This document shows positions 54,896 through 64,000 of a stretch of DNA of 64,000 nucleotides, piece after piece; position 1 is the first letter of the stretch, and each line of letters begins with the position of its first letter. The notes beneath the pieces are model-generated. The model saw only the letters and a list, made by a program, of their open reading frames with translations, made no database searches and was not told the origin of the DNA. The stretch is from Flavobacterium hydatis. GTDB lineage: Bacteria; Bacteroidota; Bacteroidia; Flavobacteriales; Flavobacteriaceae. The position numbers were made by a program, and so were the translations under genes. Where the stretch lies: NCBI RefSeq assembly GCF_000737695.1, contig NZ_JPRM01000014.1:1-64000 (forward strand), written 5' to 3'.

Positions 54896-57800
54896 ATGAA
54901 AATATATATGTACCTAATAATTTTGTTTCCATTATTGATTTTTTCACAACCTAATGCTGAAGACTATTTAGAAAAATCAACATATCAATTAAATTTAACG
55001 GATCGTTATCCCAATTATTATCAGGAATTAACTCTTTCAGATTTAATTTATATGGATTTTGCTGAACCATCAGTTGGTAATGAGCTTAGTGGTTCCATAA
55101 CAATAAATAATAATATACTAACTGTCAATTTCAATAAAACATGGGCGCCACAGTATATGAAAATTGGAATAATTAAACATCTTGAAGTTTATCCCATTTT
55201 ACCCAATACTGAGCTAGGACCTATTTTGTCAGCTACAGGAGGCTCTCAAACAGGATACTTTGCACGAATCGAAAATAATGACCTAATTATTTATTCTCCT
55301 TATGCTGTAACGAGTTTAAATACTCCAACACCAGTTACGATAGCTTCTTACGCCCCAGATAGTATATTTCCTTTCTTTGGGATGACAGATGGATCAGGAA
55401 CAGTAATTATAAATCAAAACAAATTATCTTTTGATTATCAGATTGATTCTGGAGCCTTTGATTCAAATATAAGGGGTACTATTTTAGATTTTTCTATATT
55501 CACATACAATCATGGAGGAGGAATGACATCGTCCGTAGAAATTTCAGATACTGATCTGGGGATTCTTCAAAGTAATTCTCTCAACACTATTTATAGAGCC
55601 AAAATAGAGAATAATCAACTAAAAATTTATGCTACAGAAGCTATACTTCAAGTTCCATCAGGTGGCTTTTTAAACTTTGTTTATGACCTTACAACTCATG
55701 GTCCTCCAATGTGGTATAGAGATTTTGATGGAGATAACTTTGGATCACCTTATGAAACCTCAACAGGAACCGCTTCTCCCCCTATAGGTTATGTTGCAAA
55801 TAACACAGATTGTGATGATAATAATATATTAATAAATCCCGATACGATTTGGTATATTGATTATGATCAAGATGGATTTGGAGCTACAAATGCCCCTACA
55901 ATTAAGGCATGTATAAAACCACTAGGATATGTTATTAAAAGTGGGGATTGCAATGATAGAGATGCTACTTTGAATCCCGATACGATTTGGTTCAAAAATG
56001 ACACTAATGTTTATTATCCTGTGATAACCAGTTGTAGCCAACCTCCAGGGTATACTGATCATTATACTATTACACCTGGACCTGGTCAGATTCCTTCAGA
56101 TTGTTTCGTCGATGGAGAAATTATAAATCCAGAGACATCTTGGTATTTTGATGGCGATGGGGATACTTATGGCAATAATGCAATCAAAGAGAAAGGATGT
56201 ACAAAACCAGATAGATATGTTGCCAATAATTTAGACTGTGATGATTCCGACATCACTTTAAATCCAACGACTGTCTGGTATCAGGATCACGATAAAGATG
56301 GATTTGGTTCTATGGCATCCACTGCTATTGGGTGTACACAACCAATAGGATACGTAAGAAATTATAGTGATTATGATGATGGTGTGGAATGTATCACAAA
56401 TATTCCACCACAAACATTTTATGAAGATTTTGATAAAGATACTTTTGGGAATCCAAATGTGAGTGTGTACTGCAGTATTCAGCCCATAGGATATGTTATC
56501 AATAATTGGGATTATGATGACAAAACAGAGTATATTACTAATGTTGCTCCACAAACATTCTATGAAGATTTTGATACAGACAACTATGGAAATCCAAATG
56601 TAAGCGTATATCGTAGTATTCGACCAACAAATTGGGTAACCAATAATTTGGATTGTAATGATAGAGCCATACTAATAAACCCAAACACAAAATGGTATGA
56701 AGATAATGAACTTGATGGTTTAGGAGACCCCATGAATTTTGTACAACAATGTATAAAACCAATAGGAAATTATGTAGATAATAATTTGGATAACTGTCCA
56801 TTAATAGAAGGTTCAGCGGCTGATTGTTCCAGTATAAAAAAACCTTCATCGGATCTTAATTATATTATAGCCACTACCTACAAAAAATCAGTTGCTGTTA
56901 TTTTGGCAAACCCATCCTCAATTGAAGCTCAAGTAAACATCACTTATTTTGATGGATTGGGAAGACCAATACAACAAATTGCTAATCAACAATCCAATTT
57001 AGGGAAAGATATTATAACCCATATCGGGTACGATGATTTTGGGCGACAAACAAAAGAATATTTGCCTTACGCCTCGACATCAACCAATATGGATTATGAC
57101 ACTAATGCTGCTATAAATACAATCAATTTTTATAGTACTGAAAAATATGAAAATACAGCAAATCCTTTTTCTGAAAAGAAACTAGAATCATCTGCACTTA
57201 ACAGAGTTTTAAAACAAGCTGCCCCGGGAACTGATTGGGCTATGGGTGGAGGTCACGAAATCAAAATGGATTACCAAGCTAATGCTAGTGCAGAGGTGAA
57301 GTTATATAAGGCAACTACTAACTGGAATGCAGGATCAGGGCTTTATGATATTGCTCTGTCAGAAAATGGTACTTATGCTGCTAATGAATTATTCAAAACA
57401 ATTACTTATGATGAGAACACCTCGGCAAATCCAACCGAAGCTGAAGGAAGCACTATTGAGTTTAAAGACAAACAAGGTCAAGTTGTTTTAAAAAGAATTT
57501 ACGGATCGGGCATCAAACACGATTCATATTATGTATATGACATTTATGGAAACCTGACGTATATTATTCCGCCAAAGGCAGATGGAGCTATAAATGATGA
57601 AGTTTTAAATGGATTGTGTTACCAATACAAATATGATGATCGTAATCGTTTAATCGAGAAGAAACTACCAGGAAAGCAATGGGAGTTTATTGTATATGAT
57701 AAACTAGACCGCCCTGTGGCTACAGGGCCTGCAAATTCTCCTTTTAAAGACGATACAGCGGTAGGTTGGTTAATTACGAAATATGATGTTTTTGGAAGAC

Positions 57801-60253
57801 CAATTTATACTGGTTGGTTAAATTCAACCTCAAATAGTTTGAGCAGAAAAGCCATGCAGGATGCACAAAATAAGGCAACAAAAATATTTGAAACCAAACA
57901 AACTTCTGGTACGATTGATGGAGTTGCTGTCAATTATAGTAACAATATTGAGCCAAAGATTTTTAAACTATTAACTGTTAACTATTATGATAATTATAAT
58001 TATCCTAATGTGGGAACAGTTCCTACAACTATAGAAGGAGAATCTGTTTTGTCAAATGCCAAGGGTTTGGCAACAGGTAGTTGGATAAGAGCACTTACAT
58101 TGCCCTCTGTAATTTCAGGAGAAACTAACAGTACATTTTATGATAACAAAGCAAGAACCATACGCAACAGTTATACTCAAAATACAGGGTATACAAATAT
58201 CGATAGTAAACTAGATTTTACAGGAAAACCATCGTATACGATAACCAAACACAAGCTTACATCAAAAGCTGTCGAGCTTACAATAAAGGAAGAATTCACT
58301 TATTCAGCCCAAGATCATCTCCTTACCCACACACATCAAATAAATGGTGGAGCAATTGAATTATTGGCTGCTAATACCTACAATGAATTAGGGCAACTTA
58401 TTGCGAAAAGCGTAGGAAATAATATGGGAAACCCCTTGCAAAAAATAAATTACGGCTATAATATTAAAGGCTGGCTCACAGAAATAAACAAAACGACCAA
58501 TTTGCAGCAAGACACAGATCCAAAGGATTTATTTGCCTTTAGGATCAACTACAATAAAGTAGATTGGAATTCAGCTGCTGCTAAAAAACTTTATAATGGT
58601 AACATAGCAGAAACTACTTGGACTACAGGTACTGATGGGGTTGGTGTTGTGCGAGGATATGGATATCAATATGACCAACTGAATCGCTTGAAAGATGCTA
58701 CTTATCAAACTCCGAATCTTACCGACAACAAGAATTATTTTGGAGAGAATCTGGATTATGATAAAAATGGAAATATCATGCACTTGCAACGCATGAATAT
58801 TGCAGGTATATCAAGTAATCCTTATGTTGGGGATATGGATAATCTGGGTTATTTCTATCAAGATAATTCAAACCAACTAATGAAAGTGAGTGACTCATCT
58901 AATTCTCCAAAAGGATTTAAGGATGATAGTAATGGTTCTAATGATTATTCTGATGATTATGCCTATGATACTAATGGTAATTTGATTAAAGACGAAAACA
59001 AGAACATCACTGAAATACGTTATAACCATCTTAATCTGCCTACAAAAATAACATTTGGAGAGACAAATGTGATTGAGTATATTTACAACGCAGTCGGTCA
59101 AAAACTAGATAAAAACGTTTCAGATAATGGAATTTTAACCAAAACCAAATATTTTGGAGGGTTCCAGTATAAAAACTATGTATTGCAGTATTTTCCAACA
59201 GCCGAAGGGTATGTAAACAATACTTCGATAAATGCAACAGATAATTATAATTACGTATTTAATTATACCGACAATTTAGGAAATATCCGCGTGAGTTATA
59301 AAAAGAATGCTCAAAACGTTCCTGAAATTATTGAAGAAAGTAATTACTATCCATTTGGTTTAAAGCATCAAGGGTATAATCTTAATGAACCAAGCACTTA
59401 CAAATATAAGTACAACGGCAAGGAGTTCCAAGACGAGCTGGGACTGGGACTTTATGATTATGGTTGGAGAAATTACGACCCTGCAATTGGAAGATGGATA
59501 AATCCTGACCCACTTTTAAATGATTTGAAGTTTACTTTTGATGACAGTCAAGTTGATGAAGACGATGACGATGAAGTTTTAGAAGCAATAATTACAAAAA
59601 TTGATACTGGAGGAGGGATTTATAATCCAGATAATCTAAATCCTTATGGCTACGGTTATGATAATCCAGTAAGTTTTGCTGACCCAGATGGGAGATGCCC
59701 TATTTGTCCATTTATTCCACTTGCCATGTTACTCTTTGCTTCCGAACCTGCTATGGCACCCACGAAAGACCATGCTGGTGATTCAAGAAAAATGTCAGAA
59801 GCAAAAGAAGCAAAAGGTGCTATGATATTGTCGACAATTCCAATAGCTAGAGGTGCTTCAGCTCTTAACAAGCTCTCAAATGCTACTAAAGGAAAATCAA
59901 CGATAAAAGAAAATGCAGAAAAAGGCAAGAAATGGGAGAAAGAAGTAACAAAACAATTAAAAGAAGAAGGGCACGATAATGTAAGTGAGCAGATTACTGT
60001 TAGTCCTAATGATGGAAAAGGTGGCACTACACCAAATGTTCGAGTGGATAACATGAGTAAAAAAGATGGTAAAATTAGACTTACTGATGCAAAGTCATCA
60101 AAAACGGCTGGTAATACAAAAAATCAAAAAGTTGGATATCCAGCACTTGAAAAACATGGAGGTACAGTCGTCGGAAATAAAGGAGCGGCACATGGTTATC
60201 CTGCTGGTACAAAGATACCGCCGACAAAAGTAGATATTATAAGACCTAAGTAA
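54896..60253 (+). CDS. DUF6443/RHS polymorphic toxin-like protein with C-terminal nuclease-like domain
   Basis: 1785-aa protein. Signal peptide (about 1-18). A beta-rich region to about 270 is followed by MopE-like putative metal-binding repeats (about 275-640) with DxDxDxxG and C-x-D-x-D patterns. Then DUF6443 (from about 654, VNITYFDGLGRPIQQIANQQ), RHS/YD repeats and the RHS core YYPFGLKHQG...GLYDYGWRNYDPAIGRW (about 1485-1540). After a short hydrophobic pretoxin stretch comes a variable C terminus with KGKKWEKEV (about 1674) and a VDN...LTDAKSSK (about 1730) pattern fitting a PD-(D/E)xK nuclease. The tip is probably the toxin and the next gene its immunity protein. Toxin activity is inferred. 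Confidence 0.8.
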   Translation: MKIYMYLIILFPLLIFSQPNAEDYLEKSTYQLNLTDRYPNYYQELTLSDLIYMDFAEPSVGNELSGSITINNNILTVNFNKTWAPQYMKIGIIKHLEVYPILPNTELGPILSATGGSQTGYFARIENNDLIIYSPYAVTSLNTPTPVTIASYAPDSIFPFFGMTDGSGTVIINQNKLSFDYQIDSGAFDSNIRGTILDFSIFTYNHGGGMTSSVEISDTDLGILQSNSLNTIYRAKIENNQLKIYATEAILQVPSGGFLNFVYDLTTHGPPMWYRDFDGDNFGSPYETSTGTASPPIGYVANNTDCDDNNILINPDTIWYIDYDQDGFGATNAPTIKACIKPLGYVIKSGDCNDRDATLNPDTIWFKNDTNVYYPVITSCSQPPGYTDHYTITPGPGQIPSDCFVDGEIINPETSWYFDGDGDTYGNNAIKEKGCTKPDRYVANNLDCDDSDITLNPTTVWYQDHDKDGFGSMASTAIGCTQPIGYVRNYSDYDDGVECITNIPPQTFYEDFDKDTFGNPNVSVYCSIQPIGYVINNWDYDDKTEYITNVAPQTFYEDFDTDNYGNPNVSVYRSIRPTNWVTNNLDCNDRAILINPNTKWYEDNELDGLGDPMNFVQQCIKPIGNYVDNNLDNCPLIEGSAADCSSIKKPSSDLNYIIATTYKKSVAVILANPSSIEAQVNITYFDGLGRPIQQIANQQSNLGKDIITHIGYDDFGRQTKEYLPYASTSTNMDYDTNAAINTINFYSTEKYENTANPFSEKKLESSALNRVLKQAAPGTDWAMGGGHEIKMDYQANASAEVKLYKATTNWNAGSGLYDIALSENGTYAANELFKTITYDENTSANPTEAEGSTIEFKDKQGQVVLKRIYGSGIKHDSYYVYDIYGNLTYIIPPKADGAINDEVLNGLCYQYKYDDRNRLIEKKLPGKQWEFIVYDKLDRPVATGPANSPFKDDTAVGWLITKYDVFGRPIYTGWLNSTSNSLSRKAMQDAQNKATKIFETKQTSGTIDGVAVNYSNNIEPKIFKLLTVNYYDNYNYPNVGTVPTTIEGESVLSNAKGLATGSWIRALTLPSVISGETNSTFYDNKARTIRNSYTQNTGYTNIDSKLDFTGKPSYTITKHKLTSKAVELTIKEEFTYSAQDHLLTHTHQINGGAIELLAANTYNELGQLIAKSVGNNMGNPLQKINYGYNIKGWLTEINKTTNLQQDTDPKDLFAFRINYNKVDWNSAAAKKLYNGNIAETTWTTGTDGVGVVRGYGYQYDQLNRLKDATYQTPNLTDNKNYFGENLDYDKNGNIMHLQRMNIAGISSNPYVGDMDNLGYFYQDNSNQLMKVSDSSNSPKGFKDDSNGSNDYSDDYAYDTNGNLIKDENKNITEIRYNHLNLPTKITFGETNVIEYIYNAVGQKLDKNVSDNGILTKTKYFGGFQYKNYVLQYFPTAEGYVNNTSINATDNYNYVFNYTDNLGNIRVSYKKNAQNVPEIIEESNYYPFGLKHQGYNLNEPSTYKYKYNGKEFQDELGLGLYDYGWRNYDPAIGRWINPDPLLNDLKFTFDDSQVDEDDDDEVLEAIITKIDTGGGIYNPDNLNPYGYGYDNPVSFADPDGRCPICPFIPLAMLLFASEPAMAPTKDHAGDSRKMSEAKEAKGAMILSTIPIARGASALNKLSNATKGKSTIKENAEKGKKWEKEVTKQLKEEGHDNVSEQITVSPNDGKGGTTPNVRVDNMSKKDGKIRLTDAKSSKTAGNTKNQKVGYPALEKHGGTVVGNKGAAHGYPAGTKIPPTKVDIIRPK

Positions 60254-60259
60254 AGAGAA

Positions 60260-60895
60260 ATGAGAAATTACGAAATAAAAGAAAAATTACTTTCCAAATT
60301 AGAGGTTGTATTATCGCAATACAATTACAAACTGAAGAAAAGTGCCGATGAGTTTATCCATAAAAATAAAGACGGATGGTTTAAGTTTCAACTTATTTTT
60401 TTAGAGAGAGATGATGATTGGGAAATAAATTTGGGAATGCTTATTAGAATTGACAATATTGAAAACATTTATCATAAAGGCTCGTATTTTGAACCTAAAT
60501 ATCATAAAACTACACCTACAATTGGAATCACGGTTGAAAATTACATTAATGATGGAAATGAATATCGTTTTGATTTAATAAAATCTCAAGATGTAGAGAC
60601 TTGTTTCAACGGTATATTTGAGCTTTTTAAAGAAGTCGCAATACCATTTTTTGAAAAATATAAAAGTATAAATGAAATTGAGAAAGCAATAAATGTAAAA
60701 GAAGGAAACAGTATTTTTTCTGGGATAAAATACGAAGGTAACCTCGGAATAATACTAGCTAAGCTTGTTAATAATCCTGATTATGAATTTTTTAAAGCAA
60801 AATATTTGAAATATTACACAGAGGATTATGACGGATTTTATTTGGAAGAATATCTAAATATCATCAAGGTTCTAGATTCTATAGTCCTTCAATAA
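60260..60895 (+). CDS. Candidate immunity protein for the RHS toxin (DUF4304-like)
   Basis: 211-aa soluble protein starting 6 nt after the RHS toxin stop. The N-terminal half has the pattern KLEVVLSQYNYKLKKSADEF with WFKFQLIFLERDDDWEINLGM, resembling DUF4304-type proteins often found next to toxins. Immediate downstream position and small acidic nature fit an immunity protein. The family call is weak; the immunity role is inferred from position. Confidence 0.55.
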   Translation: MRNYEIKEKLLSKLEVVLSQYNYKLKKSADEFIHKNKDGWFKFQLIFLERDDDWEINLGMLIRIDNIENIYHKGSYFEPKYHKTTPTIGITVENYINDGNEYRFDLIKSQDVETCFNGIFELFKEVAIPFFEKYKSINEIEKAINVKEGNSIFSGIKYEGNLGIILAKLVNNPDYEFFKAKYLKYYTEDYDGFYLEEYLNIIKVLDSIVLQ

Positions 60896-60944
60896 ATTTT
60901 CACATGTAAATAAGGGATGTGCAAACTAAAAATGTAGACAAAGT

Positions 60945-60976
60945 TAAGGGTGTATTTTTGCACCCTTATCTTTTTT
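60945..60976. terminator. Intrinsic terminator
   Basis: 8-bp stem TAAGGGTG/CACCCTTA (60945-60952 and 60961-60968) with a U-run after it. Ends the RHS-immunity transcript and rules out the 60950 start proposed by a longer frame of the next gene. Confidence 0.75.
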
Positions 60977-61009
60977 GATTACAGTAACAAAATTAAAAAA
61001 AATAAAAAT

Positions 61010-61333
61010 ATGTCTATTGAAGATAAAAATCTAATAGATCTTATTAGCGTAGATAAACAGGGAATATTAGTTCTGACGATATCTGATCATTTAAAGTGGG
61101 ATGATAAGAATGAACATTTATTACTTTTACAAGAGAAGATAAATATTTATCTGGATTTCATTGAAAACGGTCAATTGGATGAAAGCTATCCTGATAAAGC
61201 TGATAAAAAAATTATGATACAAATTGTTTTTAAATATCAGCCGAACAAAACAGCTGAAGATTTTTTAGAAAAAGCTGGAGAAACTGTTAAAGGAATTGGT
61301 TATGGTTTTAATTTCTATCAGCTTAATCAATAA
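61010..61333 (+). CDS. DUF6572 domain protein
   Basis: 107-aa protein starting MSIEDKNLIDLISVDKQG. It shows the DUF6572 pattern: VLTISDHLKWDDKNEHLLLL (about 22-41), then QEKINIYLDFIENGQL and VFKYQPNKTAEDFL. These small proteins often occur near RHS and other toxin loci, possibly as immunity proteins, but the function is unknown. ATG 61010 is chosen because a longer frame would start inside the upstream terminator. Confidence 0.7.
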   Translation: MSIEDKNLIDLISVDKQGILVLTISDHLKWDDKNEHLLLLQEKINIYLDFIENGQLDESYPDKADKKIMIQIVFKYQPNKTAEDFLEKAGETVKGIGYGFNFYQLNQ

Positions 61334-61371
61334 ATGATAATGTCAGACAAAATTTTAAAGAAAATATAAAT

Positions 61372-61911
61372 ATGTTGCAATTTGATCCTGAGATATGGGG
61401 AACAGTTTCTGATTGGTTTATGGTAGCAGTTACTACGTTAACAGCTTATTATCTGTACAAAACACTAAAATCACAAAAAGAAGTTCAGATAACTCAAAAT
61501 AAACTTTTTGAAATTGAGAGTGTGAGATTCAGGGAAAGTATAAAACCTGTTCTTAAGTATAATATTTCTGAAAACATTATTACTCCTCAAGAAAGAGAAA
61601 AAAGTAGAGTTTATACGATTGAAGTTACTAATGATTCTTATAATACGGCATTAGAAATTTCAGTTGATCATCCAGAAAGAGACGATATTAAAAGAGTAGC
61701 TTGGGCACCACAGAAGCAAAATCATCTTAAAAAGACGGATGGAATTTATCTAATTCACTTTTTGATTGAAAAATTTAGCGATAATCATTTGATAATTTTC
61801 AGTATTGAATATAAAGATCTCTCTGGAACAAAATATAAACAAGGTGTTCTTTGTAGAATTGATAGTTATGGGAATGAAATTAATCCTTATCTGCCTGAAA
61901 TTATAAATTAG
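61372..61911 (+). CDS. Hypothetical membrane-anchored protein
   Basis: 179-aa protein with one TM segment near residues 8-27 (GTVSDWFMVAVTTLTAYYLY), a short coiled region (KSQKEVQITQNKLFEIE) and a beta-rich domain (about 60-170). The single N-terminal TM and beta domain resemble many uncharacterised Bacteroidota proteins. No named family recognised. Confidence 0.6.
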   Translation: MLQFDPEIWGTVSDWFMVAVTTLTAYYLYKTLKSQKEVQITQNKLFEIESVRFRESIKPVLKYNISENIITPQEREKSRVYTIEVTNDSYNTALEISVDHPERDDIKRVAWAPQKQNHLKKTDGIYLIHFLIEKFSDNHLIIFSIEYKDLSGTKYKQGVLCRIDSYGNEINPYLPEIIN

Positions 61912-61947
61912 ATAAACTAAACGATTTAAGATAATATTAAAAGATAA

Positions 61948-62544
61948 TTACAAATCGTCTAGTGCAGTTTTTTTTACTGTTGAACTATTGATTTTGTCAA
62001 AATATGCTAATTTAACGAAACAGCTTGTTACACTTTTATGATCAATTGATAATTGTATTTTTCCCTTGTCTGTTTCCCAAATCGAATAATATTTACAACG
62101 GTCAAACTTAACATCAAACATTTTTGTTCCATCATCTTTGGGCTCAGAAGAGCGGTTGTCAAACTTCTCAACCACAGCAGAAGGTTTCCCATATTTTTCT
62201 GTCAGCATCTCTTTTAGATTAATATAATTATCGTAAAGAGTTGACCAAGTATCTTTTTCAGGAAAAAGAACGGCTATTTTGTGGACTAAATCTTTCTGGT
62301 TTAATGTAGAAACGCCTACATAGCAGTCTTTATAACCTGCAAAATCTCCCTGCAATGTTGCCACTCCATCTTTCGTGCTTAGATGGTCGAATCCATTTTG
62401 TTTCATTTTTAATACATATTCTTCAAGCGTGCCATCAAGCGGAACACCTTTAAATACCAAATGTTTTGAAGTATCATCTTTTGTTTGCGAAAAAGAATTG
62501 TAAATAGGCAGTAAAAGAGTTAACATGATTAAAATTTTCTTCAT
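61948..62544 (-). CDS. Hypothetical secreted protein
   Basis: 198-aa protein with a signal peptide ending at SFSQ (about residue 20). The mature part begins with KHLVFKGVPLDGTLEEYVLK and has a mixed alpha/beta pattern with one Cys pair (KDCYVG, RCKYYS). No family I can name. It is downstream of the TM protein gene on the same strand. Confidence 0.65.
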   Translation of the reverse strand: MKKILIMLTLLLPIYNSFSQTKDDTSKHLVFKGVPLDGTLEEYVLKMKQNGFDHLSTKDGVATLQGDFAGYKDCYVGVSTLNQKDLVHKIAVLFPEKDTWSTLYDNYINLKEMLTEKYGKPSAVVEKFDNRSSEPKDDGTKMFDVKFDRCKYYSIWETDKGKIQLSIDHKSVTSCFVKLAYFDKINSSTVKKTALDDL

Positions 62545-62569
62545 AATCTATTATTTTTAATTTCTTTAA

Positions 62570-63004
62570 TTAATGATGATTGCTACTTTCAGTTCTCGGC
62601 AGTTGATCTAAAACAATTTCTTTACGGTAAGTATTAAATAAAGTTAAGAAAAAGAGACTGAACTTATCTTTGAGCTGTTGTCGGCTAGTTTCAGTTTGAC
62701 TTTGAGCGCAATTATTATAACTAACAACAACTTCATTGAATAATGTAATTTCATTAGCATAACCATAAAGTTGAATTAGTTTGTTCACTTCTGACATTAA
62801 ACCCTTAATATCATTTTCAGCAGAGAGCTTGTTTGTGAATTCCCATAGCTCTACTATTTTTTGAAATAAAATAAATCGATATTCTAATCTTTTTTCAAGT
62901 TTCTTTGACTTAAGATTGAGAATTGGTGTTATAATAAAACCCGTAATTGAAATAATAAATCCTATACTTCCTAGAATTAAAGCAACAATATTTGATGTAT
63001 CCAT
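62570..63004 (-). CDS. Small membrane protein, unknown function
   Basis: 144-aa protein starting MDTSNIVALILGSIGFIISI with two close hydrophobic stretches (about 4-32) and a helical cytosolic part (about 40-140, KLEKRLEYRFILFQKIVELW). A longer frame to 63067 would overlap the upstream HNH-like gene, so ATG 63004 is preferred. No named family. Confidence 0.6.
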   Translation of the reverse strand: MDTSNIVALILGSIGFIISITGFIITPILNLKSKKLEKRLEYRFILFQKIVELWEFTNKLSAENDIKGLMSEVNKLIQLYGYANEITLFNEVVVSYNNCAQSQTETSRQQLKDKFSLFFLTLFNTYRKEIVLDQLPRTESSNHH

Positions 63005-63032
63005 TCGCTTACTAATTTTGAAAAACTTAATT

Positions 63033-63812
63033 TTATTTTTGATTAAACTTAAAAGTTTTATCTCCAATTTTAACCTGAGTATTAATGCCTGAGTGGATTA
63101 GAGACAGGGCTAAGTCGAAAGGCTCTTTAGCATCTTTAGGTTTATAGGAAACAAACACTTCAGTCCCTTCGTAAAAATTCATCACCATTGCAATTAAACC
63201 AAATTGATCTGGCTCAAAGAATTGATAATTGAATATTTTCGGATTTTCACCTTTTAATTCATGGGGAATTTCATCAGTTTTAAGTTTTTCTTTTACCATT
63301 GCAGTCATGGTTGCTGTTGTCTGGTCATTATATTTTATAAATCCCATTAGCATTTTTATTTCGCCTTCAAAAGTATATCCAAACTCATTATAATAAAGAC
63401 CATATGCAATATGTTCAAAACATTTTAATAATCTCTCATAATTAGGATTGCCATGGAGTACAGGAAACTTTTTTCCATTCTTTGTCTTTAATGTGTAGTT
63501 TTTCGCATTTCGTATAATTTCCTTGTCTAAAAAATCTTTACTTTTTCTGCGGAGTGCCCTGTCAATTTTGGTCTGTGTCTGTAAATATCCAATAGGATTA
63601 TTTCCAACGATGCTGGCAATTGTAACCATTAGAAATTCGTCATCATGTGACTTATTTGAGTTATGTTCATCACATGAAGGAACAGTTATTAAATTATTTC
63701 TAAAATTTAAACCAAGAATATCTTTTGCTTCAGGAAATAAACTTATTGGAGGAACATGTTCTCTTGAAGTAGCTGGTGCTCCACATTTATAGCAGTATTT
63801 TATTTCATCCAT
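63033..63812 (-). CDS. HNH-like endonuclease-type protein
   Basis: 259-aa protein. The N-terminal about 60 residues show a zinc/HNH-like pattern: YCYKCGAPATSREHVPP (7-23), then VPSCDEHNSNKSHDDEF (about 44-60). Those spacings fit uncharacterised HNH-type families where CxxC, EHVPP and CxxHN.. form the metal site. The rest is a mixed alpha/beta domain. It lies beside the small membrane protein gene on the same strand. Nuclease activity is inferred. Confidence 0.65.
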   Translation of the reverse strand: MDEIKYCYKCGAPATSREHVPPISLFPEAKDILGLNFRNNLITVPSCDEHNSNKSHDDEFLMVTIASIVGNNPIGYLQTQTKIDRALRRKSKDFLDKEIIRNAKNYTLKTKNGKKFPVLHGNPNYERLLKCFEHIAYGLYYNEFGYTFEGEIKMLMGFIKYNDQTTATMTAMVKEKLKTDEIPHELKGENPKIFNYQFFEPDQFGLIAMVMNFYEGTEVFVSYKPKDAKEPFDLALSLIHSGINTQVKIGDKTFKFNQK

Positions 63813-64000
63813 AATAATCGTGACTTTATTTTTAACAGACTATTTTGTAGATGTTGTCTGTTTGTCATTTCAAATTTAAGGTTTTATATGAAATTATCTA
63901 AAATTCTTACAGATTTAATTGAGCGGATAATTTCAAGAAACAGGAAGAAGAGAGTCATATATCTATTTTACGATTTGACCAAAACGAGAGATTTTACGGC

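Noticed and set aside
55720..56800. Repeated units resembling a repeat array in DNA
   Set aside because: These are coding repeats of about 60-70 codons (MopE-like metal-binding motifs) inside the RHS gene, with variable sequence; not CRISPR.
56258..56849. Minus-strand ORFs within the RHS gene
   Set aside because: Antisense shadows of the repeated metal-binding region, rich in I, Y and W from reverse-reading of D/N codons.

Overview
The window looks like chromosomal DNA of a Flavobacterium-type Bacteroidota. It is AT-rich, has SusC/SusD pairs, T9SS type A C-terminal sorting domains, A-rich translation starts instead of Shine-Dalgarno sites, TAnnTTTG-like -7 promoter elements, Bacteroidetes-style relaxase/MobC genes and a histone H1-like small gene. 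No Ns are present. The species cannot be named from the sequence alone.

Layout. 0-8 kb: a membrane protein, then an AraC regulator and a one-directional block encoding an outer-membrane barrel, a DUF2141 protein and a DevBCA/MacAB-type tripartite exporter (ATPase, adaptor lipoprotein, permease, TolC). 8-12.2 kb: an M57 HEIGH metallopeptidase lipoprotein and a secreted S8 protease with a T9SS tail. 12.6-14.4 kb: on the minus strand, 5S rRNA, tRNA-Phe and tRNA-Leu with a terminator. Where a 23S gene would be expected there is instead the 3'-truncated end of a graspetide (omega-ester RiPP) locus with two tandem precursor genes and the N-terminal half of an ATP-grasp maturase.

14.6-31 kb is an accessory island. 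It starts with a RadC-like JAB protein and a palindromic spacer, and ends with MobC, a relaxase and an oriT-like hairpin region. Between these lie two divergent anti-phage units sharing a 270-bp promoter region. Leftward is a 1525-aa restriction-nuclease/STAND ATPase/helical-repeat protein (Avs-like architecture), followed by a 1090-aa protein with a Cap4/DUF4297-type nuclease domain. Rightward is a Gabija-type pair (OLD nuclease GajA, UvrD-like helicase GajB), followed 5 nt later by a 414-aa AbiGi/ART-like protein as a third cistron. These two units are the best candidates for undescribed systems.

31.6-42.6 kb: a MauE/DoxX-like membrane protein fused to a propeller-like domain, a Cys-rich DUF6520 secreted peptide, then (opposite strand) an S9 peptidase with a SusD/SusC pair; next an XRE regulator with a perfect 22-bp palindrome and a histone H1-like gene remnant. 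42.7-49.6 kb: a compact dehydratase RiPP cluster (55-aa GG-leader precursor, S8 protease lipoprotein, split LanB) with its TPR-AraC membrane regulator. Two matching palindromic sites lie upstream of the precursor and of the regulator. No LanC cyclase or exporter is in the window. 50-61.3 kb: a T9SS repeat protein and a two-gene RHS/DUF6443 polymorphic-toxin locus with a C-terminal nuclease-like domain and candidate immunity genes. 61.3-63.8 kb: small hypotheticals and an HNH-like protein.
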